Source: Chelativorans sp. (GTDB taxonomy: Bacteria; Pseudomonadota; Alphaproteobacteria; Rhizobiales; Rhizobiaceae). Taken from it: 33,643 bases of DNA. Both the position numbers and the translations under genes were made by a program. A model generated the notes under the pieces. That model worked only from the letters and a program-made list of their open reading frames with translations. It was not told the DNA's origin and ran no database searches. Positions 7,571-15,212 of this stretch are shown piece by piece. Location of the stretch: NCBI RefSeq assembly GCF_031180965.1, contig NZ_JAPSLH010000032.1:1-33643 (forward strand), given 5' to 3'. Within the stretch, counting starts at the first letter, position 1. The number at the start of each line of letters is the position of its first letter.

Positions 7571-8320
7571 ATGAAGGTTGCATTGATCACGGGCGGCGCT
7601 GGCGCCGTCGGCGCGGCCACGGCGCGCATGCTTGCCAGTGATGGGTTTTCAGTGGTCCTTGCAGACAAGGCAGAGGAAGCCGCGCAGCTTGTTGCCGAGG
7701 AAATCCGCAGCAATCACCCCGTCGAAGCCGTTGCGGAGCCGGTCGATCTCTCGATACCTGGCGCCGTGGCGGCGCTGGTCGCGCGTGTAGGAGAACGCTT
7801 CGGCAGGCTCGATTGCCTCGTTAACAATGCCGGTCGAAGCGGGGCGCCGAAGATCGCCGAGGTCGACCTCGACGAATGGAACGCCGTTATGGCCGTCAAT
7901 CTCACGGCACCGATGCTCCTCGTCAAAGAGGCGCTGCCGCTGATGCGCCGGACAGGCGGGGGCAGCATCGTCAATGTCGCATCCCGGGTCTATCTGAGCG
8001 GCACCGGCCTCGGATATGCTTCCAGCAAGACGGGGCTTATCGGCCTCACAATGGCCCTGGCTGTTCAGCTCGGCAGGGACCGCATCCGCGTCAATGCGGT
8101 GGCGCCGAGCTTTCTCAACTCCCCCTTCAACAAGAAAGCCGTCGAGGCGAATAACGACCTCGTCGAATCCTTCATCAGGATCACACCCCTGGAGCGAGTC
8201 GGCACGCCGGAGGATGTAGCCGGGGCTATCGCCTTCCTTGCCTCCGACCGCGCATCCTTCATCACCGGCGATATCCTCCATGTTTGCGGAGGTGCGCAGC
8301 TCGCGCCGCAGCCCGGATAG
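7571..8320 (+). CDS. SDR-family oxidoreductase
   Basis: A classical 249-residue short-chain dehydrogenase. It has the TGGAGAVG cofactor motif (7-14), Asp32 at the end of strand two (ADK, favouring NAD(H)), NNAG at 85-88, Asn110 and the catalytic set Ser138, Tyr149 and Lys153 (YASSK). It ends with ASFITGDILHVCGG, the normal SDR tail. AGGAG overlaps the stop codon of the hydrolase gene, with the ATG about six bases on, so it is the last member of the operon. It likely oxidises an alcohol released or modified by the preceding enzymes. The substrate is unknown. Confidence 0.9.
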   Translation: MKVALITGGAGAVGAATARMLASDGFSVVLADKAEEAAQLVAEEIRSNHPVEAVAEPVDLSIPGAVAALVARVGERFGRLDCLVNNAGRSGAPKIAEVDLDEWNAVMAVNLTAPMLLVKEALPLMRRTGGGSIVNVASRVYLSGTGLGYASSKTGLIGLTMALAVQLGRDRIRVNAVAPSFLNSPFNKKAVEANNDLVESFIRITPLERVGTPEDVAGAIAFLASDRASFITGDILHVCGGAQLAPQPG

Positions 8321-8322
8321 GA

Positions 8323-8338
8323 CGGGCTGGTCAGCCCG
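8323..8338. other. Short hairpin in the convergent junction
   Basis: CGGGCT, a 4-base loop and AGCCCG lie between the SDR stop and the convergent tctA stop. It is a perfect 6-bp stem usable on both strands, but no T-run follows it. It may slow polymerase at the converging ends. Weak evidence for a terminator. Confidence 0.25.
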
Positions 8339-9845
8339 GTCCCGCCGTTGCTTTCCTGCGGTTGAAGATCCTGCCCCAGAGCGGCGTCTGGTTCAGGATA
8401 AGCAGCAGGAAGGCTATCGTAAGCACGAGCGAGATGGGATTCACGAAGAACGACGTGAAGAAGTCCATCAAGTCGCCTCGCGACGACAGGATGGCCCGCC
8501 TGAACGAAACATCCATGAGCGGACCCAGGATCACGCCCAGGATGACTGGACCCGGCTCGAAGCCATAAACCTTCATGAAGTAGCCGAGAACGCCGAAGGC
8601 CAGCATCCAGTAGACGTCGGTGAAGCTGTTCTGGATCGTATAGGTGCCGACCACCGACAAAAGGATCACCAGCGGGATCAGCAAGCCGCGCGGCATTGTC
8701 ATGATCCTGGTGAAGATGCGCACGCCCGTGAGGCCGATGATGAGCAACAGGCTGTTGGCGAGCACGAGAGCGCCCACGATGAACCAGAAGAGGTGCGGCG
8801 TGTCGACCATGAGCATCGGGCCGGGGCGCAGCCCATGAATGAACAGCGCGCCGATGAACAGCGCGGTGACGGCGTCCCCGGGAATACCGAGCGTAAGCAT
8901 CGGCACGAACGCCCCGCCGATCACGGCATTGTTGGCGGATTCGGGCGCGACGAGCCCTTCGTAAGCTCCCTTTCCAAAGGGGCGGCTTGGATTCTTCACG
9001 GTTCGCTTTGCCTGGTCGTAGGCGATCAGCGCCGCGATGTCGCCGCCGGCGCCGGGCAATGCGCCTATGATGACGCCGATGGCGGAGCTGCGAATCGAGA
9101 GAGGCAGATACTTCCGCACCTCCTTCCAGGCGGGAACGATCTTGGAGACCTGCTGCTTTATCGGATCGATGTGCAGATCGCGCAGCTGATAAAGAGCCTC
9201 GGCGACACCGAAGAAGCCGATCATCGCAGCGATATAGGATATGCCCCCGAGCATGCTGACGCTGCCGAAGGTCAGGCGCGGCTGGGCCGTCAGGTTGTCG
9301 AGGCCGACCAGGCCGATGAGCACGCCGAGCGCTGCCGCGAAAATACCCTTTGCCAGTGATCCTCCGGAAAGGCCTCCAACGAGCAGCAAGCCTATCATGG
9401 CCAGCAGCAGGAAATCCCGTGGAGCGAACTGCAAAGCAATTCCCGAGACCATGGGAGCGCCCACGGCGAGGATGGCGATGCCGATATAGCCGCCGATGAC
9501 CGAAACCACGGTGCTGATGCCGATCGCCTTTCCAGCTTCTCCCAATTTTGCCAGAGGGTAGCCGTCGAAGGCCGTTGCAACTGCGGCGGGCGTGCCCGGG
9601 ATGTTGAGCAGGATCGCCGTTCGACTGCCGCCATAGACGCCGCCGCAATAGACGCCCACCATCATCGCCAGAGCGGCATTGACGTCCCACGAGAAGGTGA
9701 AGGAGATCAGCACCGATACGGCCATCGTGACCGAAATGCCTGGAATTGCCCCGGCATAGACGCCAGCGAACGTGCCGACCGCGACGATGAGGAGCAGGCT
9801 GGGATCGAGCCAGCTCATGAGAAAGTAGCTGAGGGTCTCGGGCAT
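8331..9845 (-). CDS. tctA: Tripartite tricarboxylate transporter, large permease TctA
   Basis: A 504-residue polytopic membrane protein of the TctA family (about 12 hydrophobic segments). Family motifs are present: GVYAGAIPGISVTMAV near residue 30, GVYCGGVYGGSRTAILLNIPGTPAAVATAFDGYPLA, and the second-half repeat GALPGAGGDIAALIAYDQAKR with APESANNAV and LGIPGDAVTA. It forms the main translocation subunit with TctB and takes substrate from a periplasmic TctC, usually a carboxylate. The ATG has GGAG eight bases upstream, 15 bases after tctB. Its own tctC upstream is only a fragment, so it must depend on a TctC encoded elsewhere, such as the one further right. Confidence 0.95.
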   Translation of the reverse strand: MPETLSYFLMSWLDPSLLLIVAVGTFAGVYAGAIPGISVTMAVSVLISFTFSWDVNAALAMMVGVYCGGVYGGSRTAILLNIPGTPAAVATAFDGYPLAKLGEAGKAIGISTVVSVIGGYIGIAILAVGAPMVSGIALQFAPRDFLLLAMIGLLLVGGLSGGSLAKGIFAAALGVLIGLVGLDNLTAQPRLTFGSVSMLGGISYIAAMIGFFGVAEALYQLRDLHIDPIKQQVSKIVPAWKEVRKYLPLSIRSSAIGVIIGALPGAGGDIAALIAYDQAKRTVKNPSRPFGKGAYEGLVAPESANNAVIGGAFVPMLTLGIPGDAVTALFIGALFIHGLRPGPMLMVDTPHLFWFIVGALVLANSLLLIIGLTGVRIFTRIMTMPRGLLIPLVILLSVVGTYTIQNSFTDVYWMLAFGVLGYFMKVYGFEPGPVILGVILGPLMDVSFRRAILSSRGDLMDFFTSFFVNPISLVLTIAFLLLILNQTPLWGRIFNRRKATAGPG

Positions 9846-9860
9846 CTGCGGCGCTCCCGG

Positions 9861-10325
9861 TCAGGGCAGGTAGATCTGGAAGATGAACCTGAAGACGATG
9901 TAGACGAATACCAGCGAAGCCGCCGTGGCAATCGCCGCCTTGAGCAGGCCCTTTTGGTGGAGCACGGCGAACGACACGCAGAGGAACACCGCTGATGCTA
10001 TCCAGAACCCGGCGATCTCGAGCGCCAGGACGTATGCAGCGCAAAGCAGGACGTATCCGATCATCGGCAAGGTGACGATCTTGGGGAATCGCTCAGTGAG
10101 CGGCGGCTTCTCCTCCGTTCCGCGCGGTCGCGCGAAAGCGCGCACCAGAAGCGAAAGGATGCAGAGGACCATCACCGCCGCCGCGATCATCGGAAATGTG
10201 CCGGGGCCGCTCAGGGCGCCAAAGCCCTCGATCCGCCACGCCTCCCAGAGGAGGACGCAGGATGACGCGAGCAGCACGACGTAGAACGGAATTGCGCCGG
10301 GGACGCGTGATTGAAACTCGTTCAT
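9861..10325 (-). CDS. tctB: Tripartite tricarboxylate transporter, small permease TctB
   Basis: A 154-residue protein with four hydrophobic segments. They include IPFYVVLLASSCVLLWEAW after a short polar start, then GTFPMIAAAVMVLCILSLLV, and a C-terminal pair from IVTLPMIGYVLLCAAYVLAL to LVFVYIVFRFIFQIYLP. The FP-I-A and closing VF-FIF--YLP features are normal for TctB. It partners TctA in the inner membrane. The start has GGAG seven bases upstream. The gene order (tctC remnant, tctB, tctA) is the canonical tctCBA order, which supports the reading that this operon lost its binding protein by decay. Confidence 0.92.
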   Translation of the reverse strand: MNEFQSRVPGAIPFYVVLLASSCVLLWEAWRIEGFGALSGPGTFPMIAAAVMVLCILSLLVRAFARPRGTEEKPPLTERFPKIVTLPMIGYVLLCAAYVLALEIAGFWIASAVFLCVSFAVLHQKGLLKAAIATAASLVFVYIVFRFIFQIYLP

Positions 10326-10404
10326 CGCTAGACTCCATTGCGACGGCGGCGTGGGCTTCAGCCCCGCCGCAACGATTCACCCCTGCAATATCCAAGCGAA
10401 CCGT

Positions 10405-10600
10405 TCAAGGGCACTCGATGCCGATCCGGTCGGGAGAGAATCGGCATCGCCGATTTCTTGCAAGATCCAGTTCGTCACTGACAGTCAGCCCTTCAGGAAC
10501 GCGTCAGCTTCTTTGCCGCTGATCGCCATCTCCATCATTCCGATCTGGTGACGAAATTGTTCACGCGCTCGTTCTCGGCCGCGATCATGATCGCAGCCGC
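10405..10600 (-). pseudogene. tctC: Decayed 3' end of tctC
   Basis: Reading the minus strand across frames gives NERVNNFVTRS, then (frameshift) GMMEMAISGKEADAFLKG, then an in-frame TGA, LSVTNWILQEIGDAD, and (frameshift) FSPDRIGIECP followed by a stop. This aligns with the end of the intact TctC in this window: VERVDDFIQKS, GMVKMGISGAEADEFMK, WQSVTSWILQDTGDAK, VSPEEVGIPRP. At least two frameshifts and a Trp-to-stop change inactivate it. About 260 N-terminal codons are gone, replaced by the promoter region of the divergent aldo/keto reductase. It precedes tctB on the same strand as an original tctC would. Confidence 0.85.
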
Positions 10601-10640
10601 ATGGCAATGACATTCCGTGACATGAGCTCCTCCACGCAAA

Positions 10641-10708
10641 GTTACTTGCCTGGTAACGTCTCCCGGCTGGGAGTTCTATACTGTGAACAAAGACATACAC
10701 AAGAACAA
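10641..10708 (+). promoter_or_regulatory. Promoter/operator region of the aldo/keto reductase gene
   Basis: A -10-like TATACT is at 10677-10682; no good -35 is seen at the standard spacing, suggesting activator dependence. Upstream, GTTAC (10641-10645), 7 bases and GTAAC (10653-10657) form a dyad. Overlapping the likely start point is TGTGAACAA (10682-10690), with another GAACAA at 10703. The two GAAC cores are exactly 18 bases apart, as they are before iclR. This suggests control by the IclR protein of this cluster. Confidence 0.45.
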
Positions 10709-10787
10709 ATTTTTGTGCAAAGTAGCTCGGTGCGGTATGTAGTCGGGGACGTGGACCTGAGACATCGCCGCTCAAGTCGGAGGATCG

Positions 10788-11747
10788 ATGCTCATGGATC
10801 TAAGCATTGCACGCCGAATCGCCCTTCCGGCGGTGGGCGTAGGCTGTGGCAGTCTCGCCAACGCCGCGGGCGCGGCGTCATTTGGTGAGATGATCGACTT
10901 GGCTGTCAGCGAAGGCATCCGCTATTTCGATACAGCCGCGCTCTATCTGGGCGGCGAAAGCGAGCGGCGGCTGGGCGCTGCGCTTGCGGCTCATACTGAC
11001 GAGAGCTTCACCGTCTCCACCAAGGTTGGGCGAACACAGAACCATACCGGATCGAGCATTGATCCCAGCGGCAAGAATTCCACGTGCGACTACACGGCCG
11101 CCGCGACATGTCGTTTGGTGGAAACAAGTCTGCGGAACCTGCAGCGTGACCGGCTCGACCTTGTCATGATCCACGATCTGACGAGGGAATTGCATGATGA
11201 TCGCTACGAACAGCGCTTCGAAGAAGCGATGATCGGTGCCTACGAAGCGCTGAAGGACCTGCGCGAGGCCGGCACGATCGGTGCCATCGGCGTCGCCACC
11301 ATGGAGTGGAGGAGTTGCCTTGATTTCGCACGCGCGGGTAATTTCGATGCATTCATGCCGGCCGGGCAGTACACGCTGCTCCACCGCGAATGCACGCCGC
11401 TCCTGGATCACTGCTTCCAAACGGGAGCTGCCGTGATTGCAGCTTCGCCGTTCAATTCAGGCATCCTGGCGACAGGGGCAGTGCCCGGCGCATTCCACAA
11501 CATGCGCGAGGCCACGCCTGACGTGCTCGCCAGAGTCGCAGCAATCGAGGCGATCTGCAGCCGCCACCGCGTTCCCCTTCCGGCGGCTGCTTTGCAGTTT
11601 CCCACGCGGCACCCGCCGGTATCGACCGTGGTTTTCGGAAGCCGTTCGGCAGACGAATTGCAGCGGAATCTCGACCTCCTCGCTATGCCCATCCCGGAAG
11701 GGCTGTGGGAGGAACTCGAACAGGACGCGGCGTCACGCCCAGGTTGA
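10788..11747 (+). CDS. Aldo/keto reductase
   Basis: A 319-residue NAD(P)-dependent TIM-barrel oxidoreductase. The AKR tetrad is complete: Asp48 and Tyr53 (YFDTAALYLGG), Lys79 (VSTKVG) and His129 (MIHD). GESERRLGAAL is the helix after the active Tyr, and ASPFNSGIL plus VVFGSRSADELQRNL provide cofactor contacts. It resembles the L-fucose/D-threo-aldose dehydrogenase-like branch, which oxidises sugars or cyclic polyols. The ATG has GGAGG four bases upstream. It is transcribed alone on the plus strand and ends by overlapping the convergent isomerase gene by 15 bases. It is a candidate for a ring-hydroxyl dehydrogenase in the proposed cyclitol route. Confidence 0.92.
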   Translation: MLMDLSIARRIALPAVGVGCGSLANAAGAASFGEMIDLAVSEGIRYFDTAALYLGGESERRLGAALAAHTDESFTVSTKVGRTQNHTGSSIDPSGKNSTCDYTAAATCRLVETSLRNLQRDRLDLVMIHDLTRELHDDRYEQRFEEAMIGAYEALKDLREAGTIGAIGVATMEWRSCLDFARAGNFDAFMPAGQYTLLHRECTPLLDHCFQTGAAVIAASPFNSGILATGAVPGAFHNMREATPDVLARVAAIEAICSRHRVPLPAAALQFPTRHPPVSTVVFGSRSADELQRNLDLLAMPIPEGLWEELEQDAASRPG

Positions 11748-12572
11748 TCGGGAAGCGGTTCCGGCGCGATGCGTGGATTGGATCAGATCGATCCCCCGCT
11801 GCATGTCGGCAATGGGATCGCTGGAGATGATCTCCAGGATCGCCGCGCCGTCGAAAGGCTGCTCGGCGATGGCTTCTACTATGGCGGCGAAATCCACCGA
11901 GCCTTTGCCCAGGGGATCATGGCGCCAGGCTGTGCGGGTGGCGTCCGACAGGTGATACTGTCCGATGAGCGGACCCCATCGCCGAATTGCCGCGGACTGA
12001 TCTTCGCCGATGAATTCCGCATTGGCCACGTCATAAGCTATCAGCGCGAAAGGTGAGTGGAGGCTGCTGACCCACTCGCCCAGCGCATCTGCGGTCGGGA
12101 CGGGAGTCTGCGGGTGCGACTCGAAAAACAGCCGGCAATTGGACTCGCCTGCAGCCTCGAGCAGCGCAATCGACGTTTCGGTGAGATAAGCGAGGCTGTC
12201 GGCGCGATCGGGCGCCATAAGGCCTGAGACACGGCCGGGAACGACCACGACGCCGCGCGCCCCGAGATCCGCCGCAAGAGCGATCGTCTTCTTGTAGGCG
12301 AAAACCGTGAGCGCGCGGACTTCCGGTACGACGCTTGCAAGATTGAAGTCCAGTGCCGGCAGGTTGAGTGACTCGATCCGCAGGCCCTCTCCCTCCAGCA
12401 TCCGGCGCAGCTCTCGCCGCGCGGGGGCGCCGAAATCGTCGAACCACAGGTGGCCCGCGGCGAGGAGGACGTCGAAATCGTTGAGGGGAATGCTTGAAAG
12501 CCGCTTCATCGATGCAAGGGCGGGTTCGCGCCAAAGAAACGAGAAGGTGCTGCCTCCCAGTTTGAGCTTCAT
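11733..12572 (-). CDS. Sugar phosphate isomerase/epimerase-family TIM-barrel protein
   Basis: A 279-residue AP-endonuclease-2-like (PF01261) barrel. Candidate divalent-metal ligands sit in the standard order: Glu151 (FFESHPQ), Asp181 (IAYDVAN), His207 (YHLSD) and Glu247 (AILEI). This fold covers isomerases, epimerases and dehydratases such as inosose dehydratase IolE. The start MKLKLGGSTFSFLW is chosen because longer in-frame readings add a low-complexity tail unlike the family. The ribosome binding site is weak, suggesting coupling to iclR, which ends 23 bases upstream. A role as dehydratase or isomerase of a cyclic polyketo intermediate is inferred from context only. Confidence 0.85.
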   Translation of the reverse strand: MKLKLGGSTFSFLWREPALASMKRLSSIPLNDFDVLLAAGHLWFDDFGAPARRELRRMLEGEGLRIESLNLPALDFNLASVVPEVRALTVFAYKKTIALAADLGARGVVVVPGRVSGLMAPDRADSLAYLTETSIALLEAAGESNCRLFFESHPQTPVPTADALGEWVSSLHSPFALIAYDVANAEFIGEDQSAAIRRWGPLIGQYHLSDATRTAWRHDPLGKGSVDFAAIVEAIAEQPFDGAAILEIISSDPIADMQRGIDLIQSTHRAGTASRSTWA

Positions 12573-12595
12573 TCTGCGGCCCCTATGTGAAAATT

Positions 12596-13417
12596 CTAAC
12601 GGGTCGTGCCCGCGCGATGCAGGCGCTGATGAATGCTGTCGACCGCCTTGCGAAGGGTGACGATGCACAGATCCCGCGTAGCGGCGTCGAACCGCGCCAC
12701 CGGCACCGCAACGTTGATCGACGCCATCGGATAACCGGATTTGCTAAGGATCGGGCGTGCTACGCCGGCAATGCCCGGTGTGAACTCCTCGACGACAAAA
12801 GCGACGCCTTGGCTGCGCACCTGCTCGAGATCCCGCCTCAGATCGTCAGCGTTGGTGATTGTGTTCGGCGTTACCTGCTCGAAAGTCACCCGGGCTAGAT
12901 ATTCCTCCAGCATCTCGTTCGGCAGGAACGCCAGGAGAGCCTTTCCGCCGGAGGTAGCGTAGAGCGGCGCCGTATCCCCCTGGCGCATGTGGTAGAGGAG
13001 GCGGTGAGGGCTCATGACGCAGGCGACCACTTCCGACTTGTCGCCTTTGATATAATTCAGAGCACAGGATTCCTGTGTCTCGGATGTGACCCAGGCGAGC
13101 GTTCCCTGTGCGATCGACACCAGGTCGTTGCCCTCGTTGATCCGTGTCGCCAGTTGCACGATGGCGGGGCCGAGGGCGTATCCCTTAGTGGCCGGCACGT
13201 AGGTCAGGTAATCGCGGCTCACCAGCGTCTTCAGAAGCTGGGTGAGGCTGCTCTTGGGGATTCCAAGTTCCTCGGCAATGGCGGTATGTGTCTTCTCGGC
13301 GTCCCAGCGTCCGAGGAACTCGAAGAGATCCAATACCCTGGTCGCGGATTTGACCGCACCGTCCTCGGTTGCCGGTGGTCGCGCGCGCGTAGGCAGTTCC
13401 TGCTGGTCCATTCTCAT
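12596..13417 (-). CDS. IclR-family transcriptional regulator
   Basis: A 273-residue regulator. The winged helix-turn-helix occupies about residues 22-82: SATRVLDLFEFLGR, then HTAIAEELGIPKSSLTQLLKTLVSRDYL and a wing ending KGYALG. The IclR effector domain (about 100-265) has the usual MRQGDTAPLYATSGGKALLAFLP and GVAFVVEEFTPGIAGVARPI strings. IclR proteins commonly govern aromatic and sugar-acid catabolism. It diverges from the shikimate-dehydrogenase-like gene and precedes an isomerase gene on its own strand. Its promoter carries GAAC repeats also seen before the aldo/keto reductase and tctC genes, so autoregulation and control of a small regulon are likely. Confidence 0.94.
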   Translation of the reverse strand: MRMDQQELPTRARPPATEDGAVKSATRVLDLFEFLGRWDAEKTHTAIAEELGIPKSSLTQLLKTLVSRDYLTYVPATKGYALGPAIVQLATRINEGNDLVSIAQGTLAWVTSETQESCALNYIKGDKSEVVACVMSPHRLLYHMRQGDTAPLYATSGGKALLAFLPNEMLEEYLARVTFEQVTPNTITNADDLRRDLEQVRSQGVAFVVEEFTPGIAGVARPILSKSGYPMASINVAVPVARFDAATRDLCIVTLRKAVDSIHQRLHRAGTTR

Positions 13418-13482
13418 CTTCCGCTTTGCCGGCCGAGAGACCCCCGCCGAAGTCTCTACTCTTTTGCCGGGTGCTTTACATA

Positions 13483-13508
13483 TCGAACTTGTTCACATAA
13501 TCGAACAA
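13483..13508. promoter_or_regulatory. Candidate IclR operator in the iclR / aroE-like divergent region
   Basis: TCGAAC at 13483-13488 begins GAACTTGTTC, a 10-base dyad (GAAC, TT, GTTC) at 13485-13494 that continues as GTTCACA. A third element, TCGAACAA, lies at 13501-13508, 18 bases from the first GAAC. A palindrome plus a direct repeat is the layout reported for PcaU/PobR-type IclR operators. The site lies about 70 bases before iclR and about 85 before the divergent gene. Confidence 0.5.
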
Positions 13509-13590
13509 TATCGCAAGAGGAAATGCAGGTCCATTCTGAGAGTCATCGGGGCGGTTTCAAGCCACGCCGCCCGCCGGAGCGGAGAACGCA

Positions 13591-14388
13591 ATGCTTGAAC
13601 GCTACAGCGGCGCAACGCGCGTTTATTTCATTCTCGGCCACCCCATCGCCCAGGTGAAGGCCCCGGCAGGAATGACGCGCTTTTTCGAGGAGCATGGCCG
13701 CGACGCGATTTGCGTTCCAATTGATGTCCCGCCTGCCGATTTCGAGGCGTTCGTCGCGGCCGCTGCCGCGCTGCTCAATGTCGATGGCTTCGCAATCACC
13801 ATTCCGCACAAATTCGCCGCCGCGCGCGTGTGCGCCACCATGTCTGAGCGCACGCGCCTACTCACCTCATGCAACATCATGCGCCGCAATCGCGATGGCA
13901 CATGGCACGGCGATATGTTGGACGGCGTCGGCAGCGTCGGGGCCATGCGGGCGAATGGCTGCACCATCGAGGGCAAACGTGCGCTGCTGGTCGGCGCCGG
14001 CGGCGCCGGCAGCGCGATCGGCCTTGCCCTTCTCGACGCAGGCGCCTCCGAACTCGCGGTGCACGATGCCGATCCGGCCAGGCGCGATGCACTGATTGCG
14101 CGGCTGCGGGAGCGGCATGGTGAAAAGGTGGTCACCGGCTCTGCCGACCCGAAAGGCTTCGCTGTCGTTGCCAACGCCACCCCCGCAGGGATGGCTTCGA
14201 GCGATTCCCTTCCGCTCGACGTGGAACGGCTGGACGCCGGCGCCTTCGTCAGCGACGTGATCACCGTGCCGGAGGTGACACCGCTGCTGCAGGCGGCACG
14301 GGAGCGCGGTTGCGGCACCTCGACCGGTGTCGAGATGTTCCTGGCCGCGCGCCGCTCCATGTATGATTTCTGGTTTGAGGGAGCCTGA
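13591..14388 (+). CDS. Shikimate dehydrogenase-fold protein with altered substrate pocket
   Basis: A 265-residue protein with both AroE domains. The N-terminal region, YFILGHPIAQVKAP, aligns with the AroE GNPIAHSKSP loop. The two serines that bind the substrate carboxylate are Val22 and Ala24 here. Catalytic Lys74 (ITIPHK) and Asp111 (GDMLDGVG) and Asn95 are retained, and the Rossmann motif GAGGAG is at 135-140. The C-terminal Gln of the family (ML-AQ) is Ala. So dehydrogenase chemistry looks intact, but the substrate probably lacks the shikimate carboxylate. GGAGA lies six bases before the ATG. It is the only plus-strand gene of its flank and diverges from iclR. A cyclitol-type substrate is inferred. 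Confidence 0.85.
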   Translation: MLERYSGATRVYFILGHPIAQVKAPAGMTRFFEEHGRDAICVPIDVPPADFEAFVAAAAALLNVDGFAITIPHKFAAARVCATMSERTRLLTSCNIMRRNRDGTWHGDMLDGVGSVGAMRANGCTIEGKRALLVGAGGAGSAIGLALLDAGASELAVHDADPARRDALIARLRERHGEKVVTGSADPKGFAVVANATPAGMASSDSLPLDVERLDAGAFVSDVITVPEVTPLLQAARERGCGTSTGVEMFLAARRSMYDFWFEGA

Positions 14389-14403
14389 CTGCAGGCAGCC
14401 GCC

Positions 14404-15120
14404 TCAGCGCCTTCCTAGCCTGCCGTTCGCGGAACAGAGATGCTGTTTTGCGAGCGACTCGCGATCCAGTGCAGAAGCGAGCTGGTAAACGGTCAGCGTT
14501 GTCGCCGCTTCGGAGAGCCTCATCCCATTCAGCCGGTCGACAAGGCCGGGTAGGCCCGCCTTGAACGCCTCCGCGTCGAAGCTCTCGAACAGAATTGCTC
14601 CAGCCTCCGGAAGGGCGGGTGTCTCCCCGCCGACGGTAAAGGGCACCGGCGGCACGGAAGGGTCCCGCTCAAGCAGGTGGACCGCTATGACAGACGGTTC
14701 CTCGAGGAACCCGCGCAGCCCTGTCTGCAGGTCCGGGGTTGTGGGGTTGACATCCTCGCCAAACACCATCGCCGCAAGAATGCTGCCCAGTCCCCCTCCG
14801 TATGATGCCTCCCGCGTGCAGCAAAGGCGAAAGAACCCGCGAAAGGATGGCCGCATGGACCGGGACCATTCCGTGGGATTTTCAAGAAGATGCCGGTAGG
14901 CCTCGCTCGCCAGAACGCCGGTGTCTTCCAGATCGTAAAGGGTAAAGTATTCGTGGAGCGGACCTTGCAGCCGGCGGTAGCGTCGGGCGCTGCACATGCC
15001 GGGCACCGAAAGCCTTTCCGGCACGTGCTCGCGTGTGTGCCAAATGTTGTATTCGGCGGCGCGCTCAGGATCCACACCGTTCCACAGTGCAATGAACGCC
15101 GTGCCTCGAAAACCCATCAT
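14404..15120 (-). CDS. Protein with two EthD/Dabb-like halves, function unknown
   Basis: A 238-residue protein. The first half contains ALWNGVDPERAAEYNIWHT and REHVPERLSVPGMCSARRYR, ending FTLYDLED. This is the pattern of small ferredoxin-like (dimeric alpha/beta barrel) domains of the EthD/DUF4286 kind. The second half repeats the theme more weakly, with an AVHLLERD strand and a TVYQLAS strand. Such proteins often sit beside aromatic or lactone pathway genes as isomerases or accessory factors, but no catalytic role can be claimed. It is the last gene of the run NTF2-fold protein, maleylacetate reductase, dioxygenase, and lies 92 bases after the latter. The start has two adjacent ATGs. Confidence 0.7.
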   Translation of the reverse strand: MMGFRGTAFIALWNGVDPERAAEYNIWHTREHVPERLSVPGMCSARRYRRLQGPLHEYFTLYDLEDTGVLASEAYRHLLENPTEWSRSMRPSFRGFFRLCCTREASYGGGLGSILAAMVFGEDVNPTTPDLQTGLRGFLEEPSVIAVHLLERDPSVPPVPFTVGGETPALPEAGAILFESFDAEAFKAGLPGLVDRLNGMRLSEAATTLTVYQLASALDRESLAKQHLCSANGRLGRR

Positions 15121-15212
15121 CTTCAGCGTTACCTCTTTGCCTCGACCTGCACCTGATGAGCTGGCATTTCACCCACCCGCGTCCGCGGGTATCGCAGCCA
15201 GTTTCATGCCGC

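Noticed and set aside
8323-8338. Hairpin considered as a bidirectional intrinsic terminator
   Set aside because: Only 6 bp of stem and no T-run on either side, so it is kept only as a weak stem-loop.
8065-10044. 659-codon minus-strand open frame over tctA and tctB
   Set aside because: It is an antisense/alternate-frame shadow caused by high GC; the composition is rich in Arg and His, and the overlapping frames encode clear TctA and TctB.
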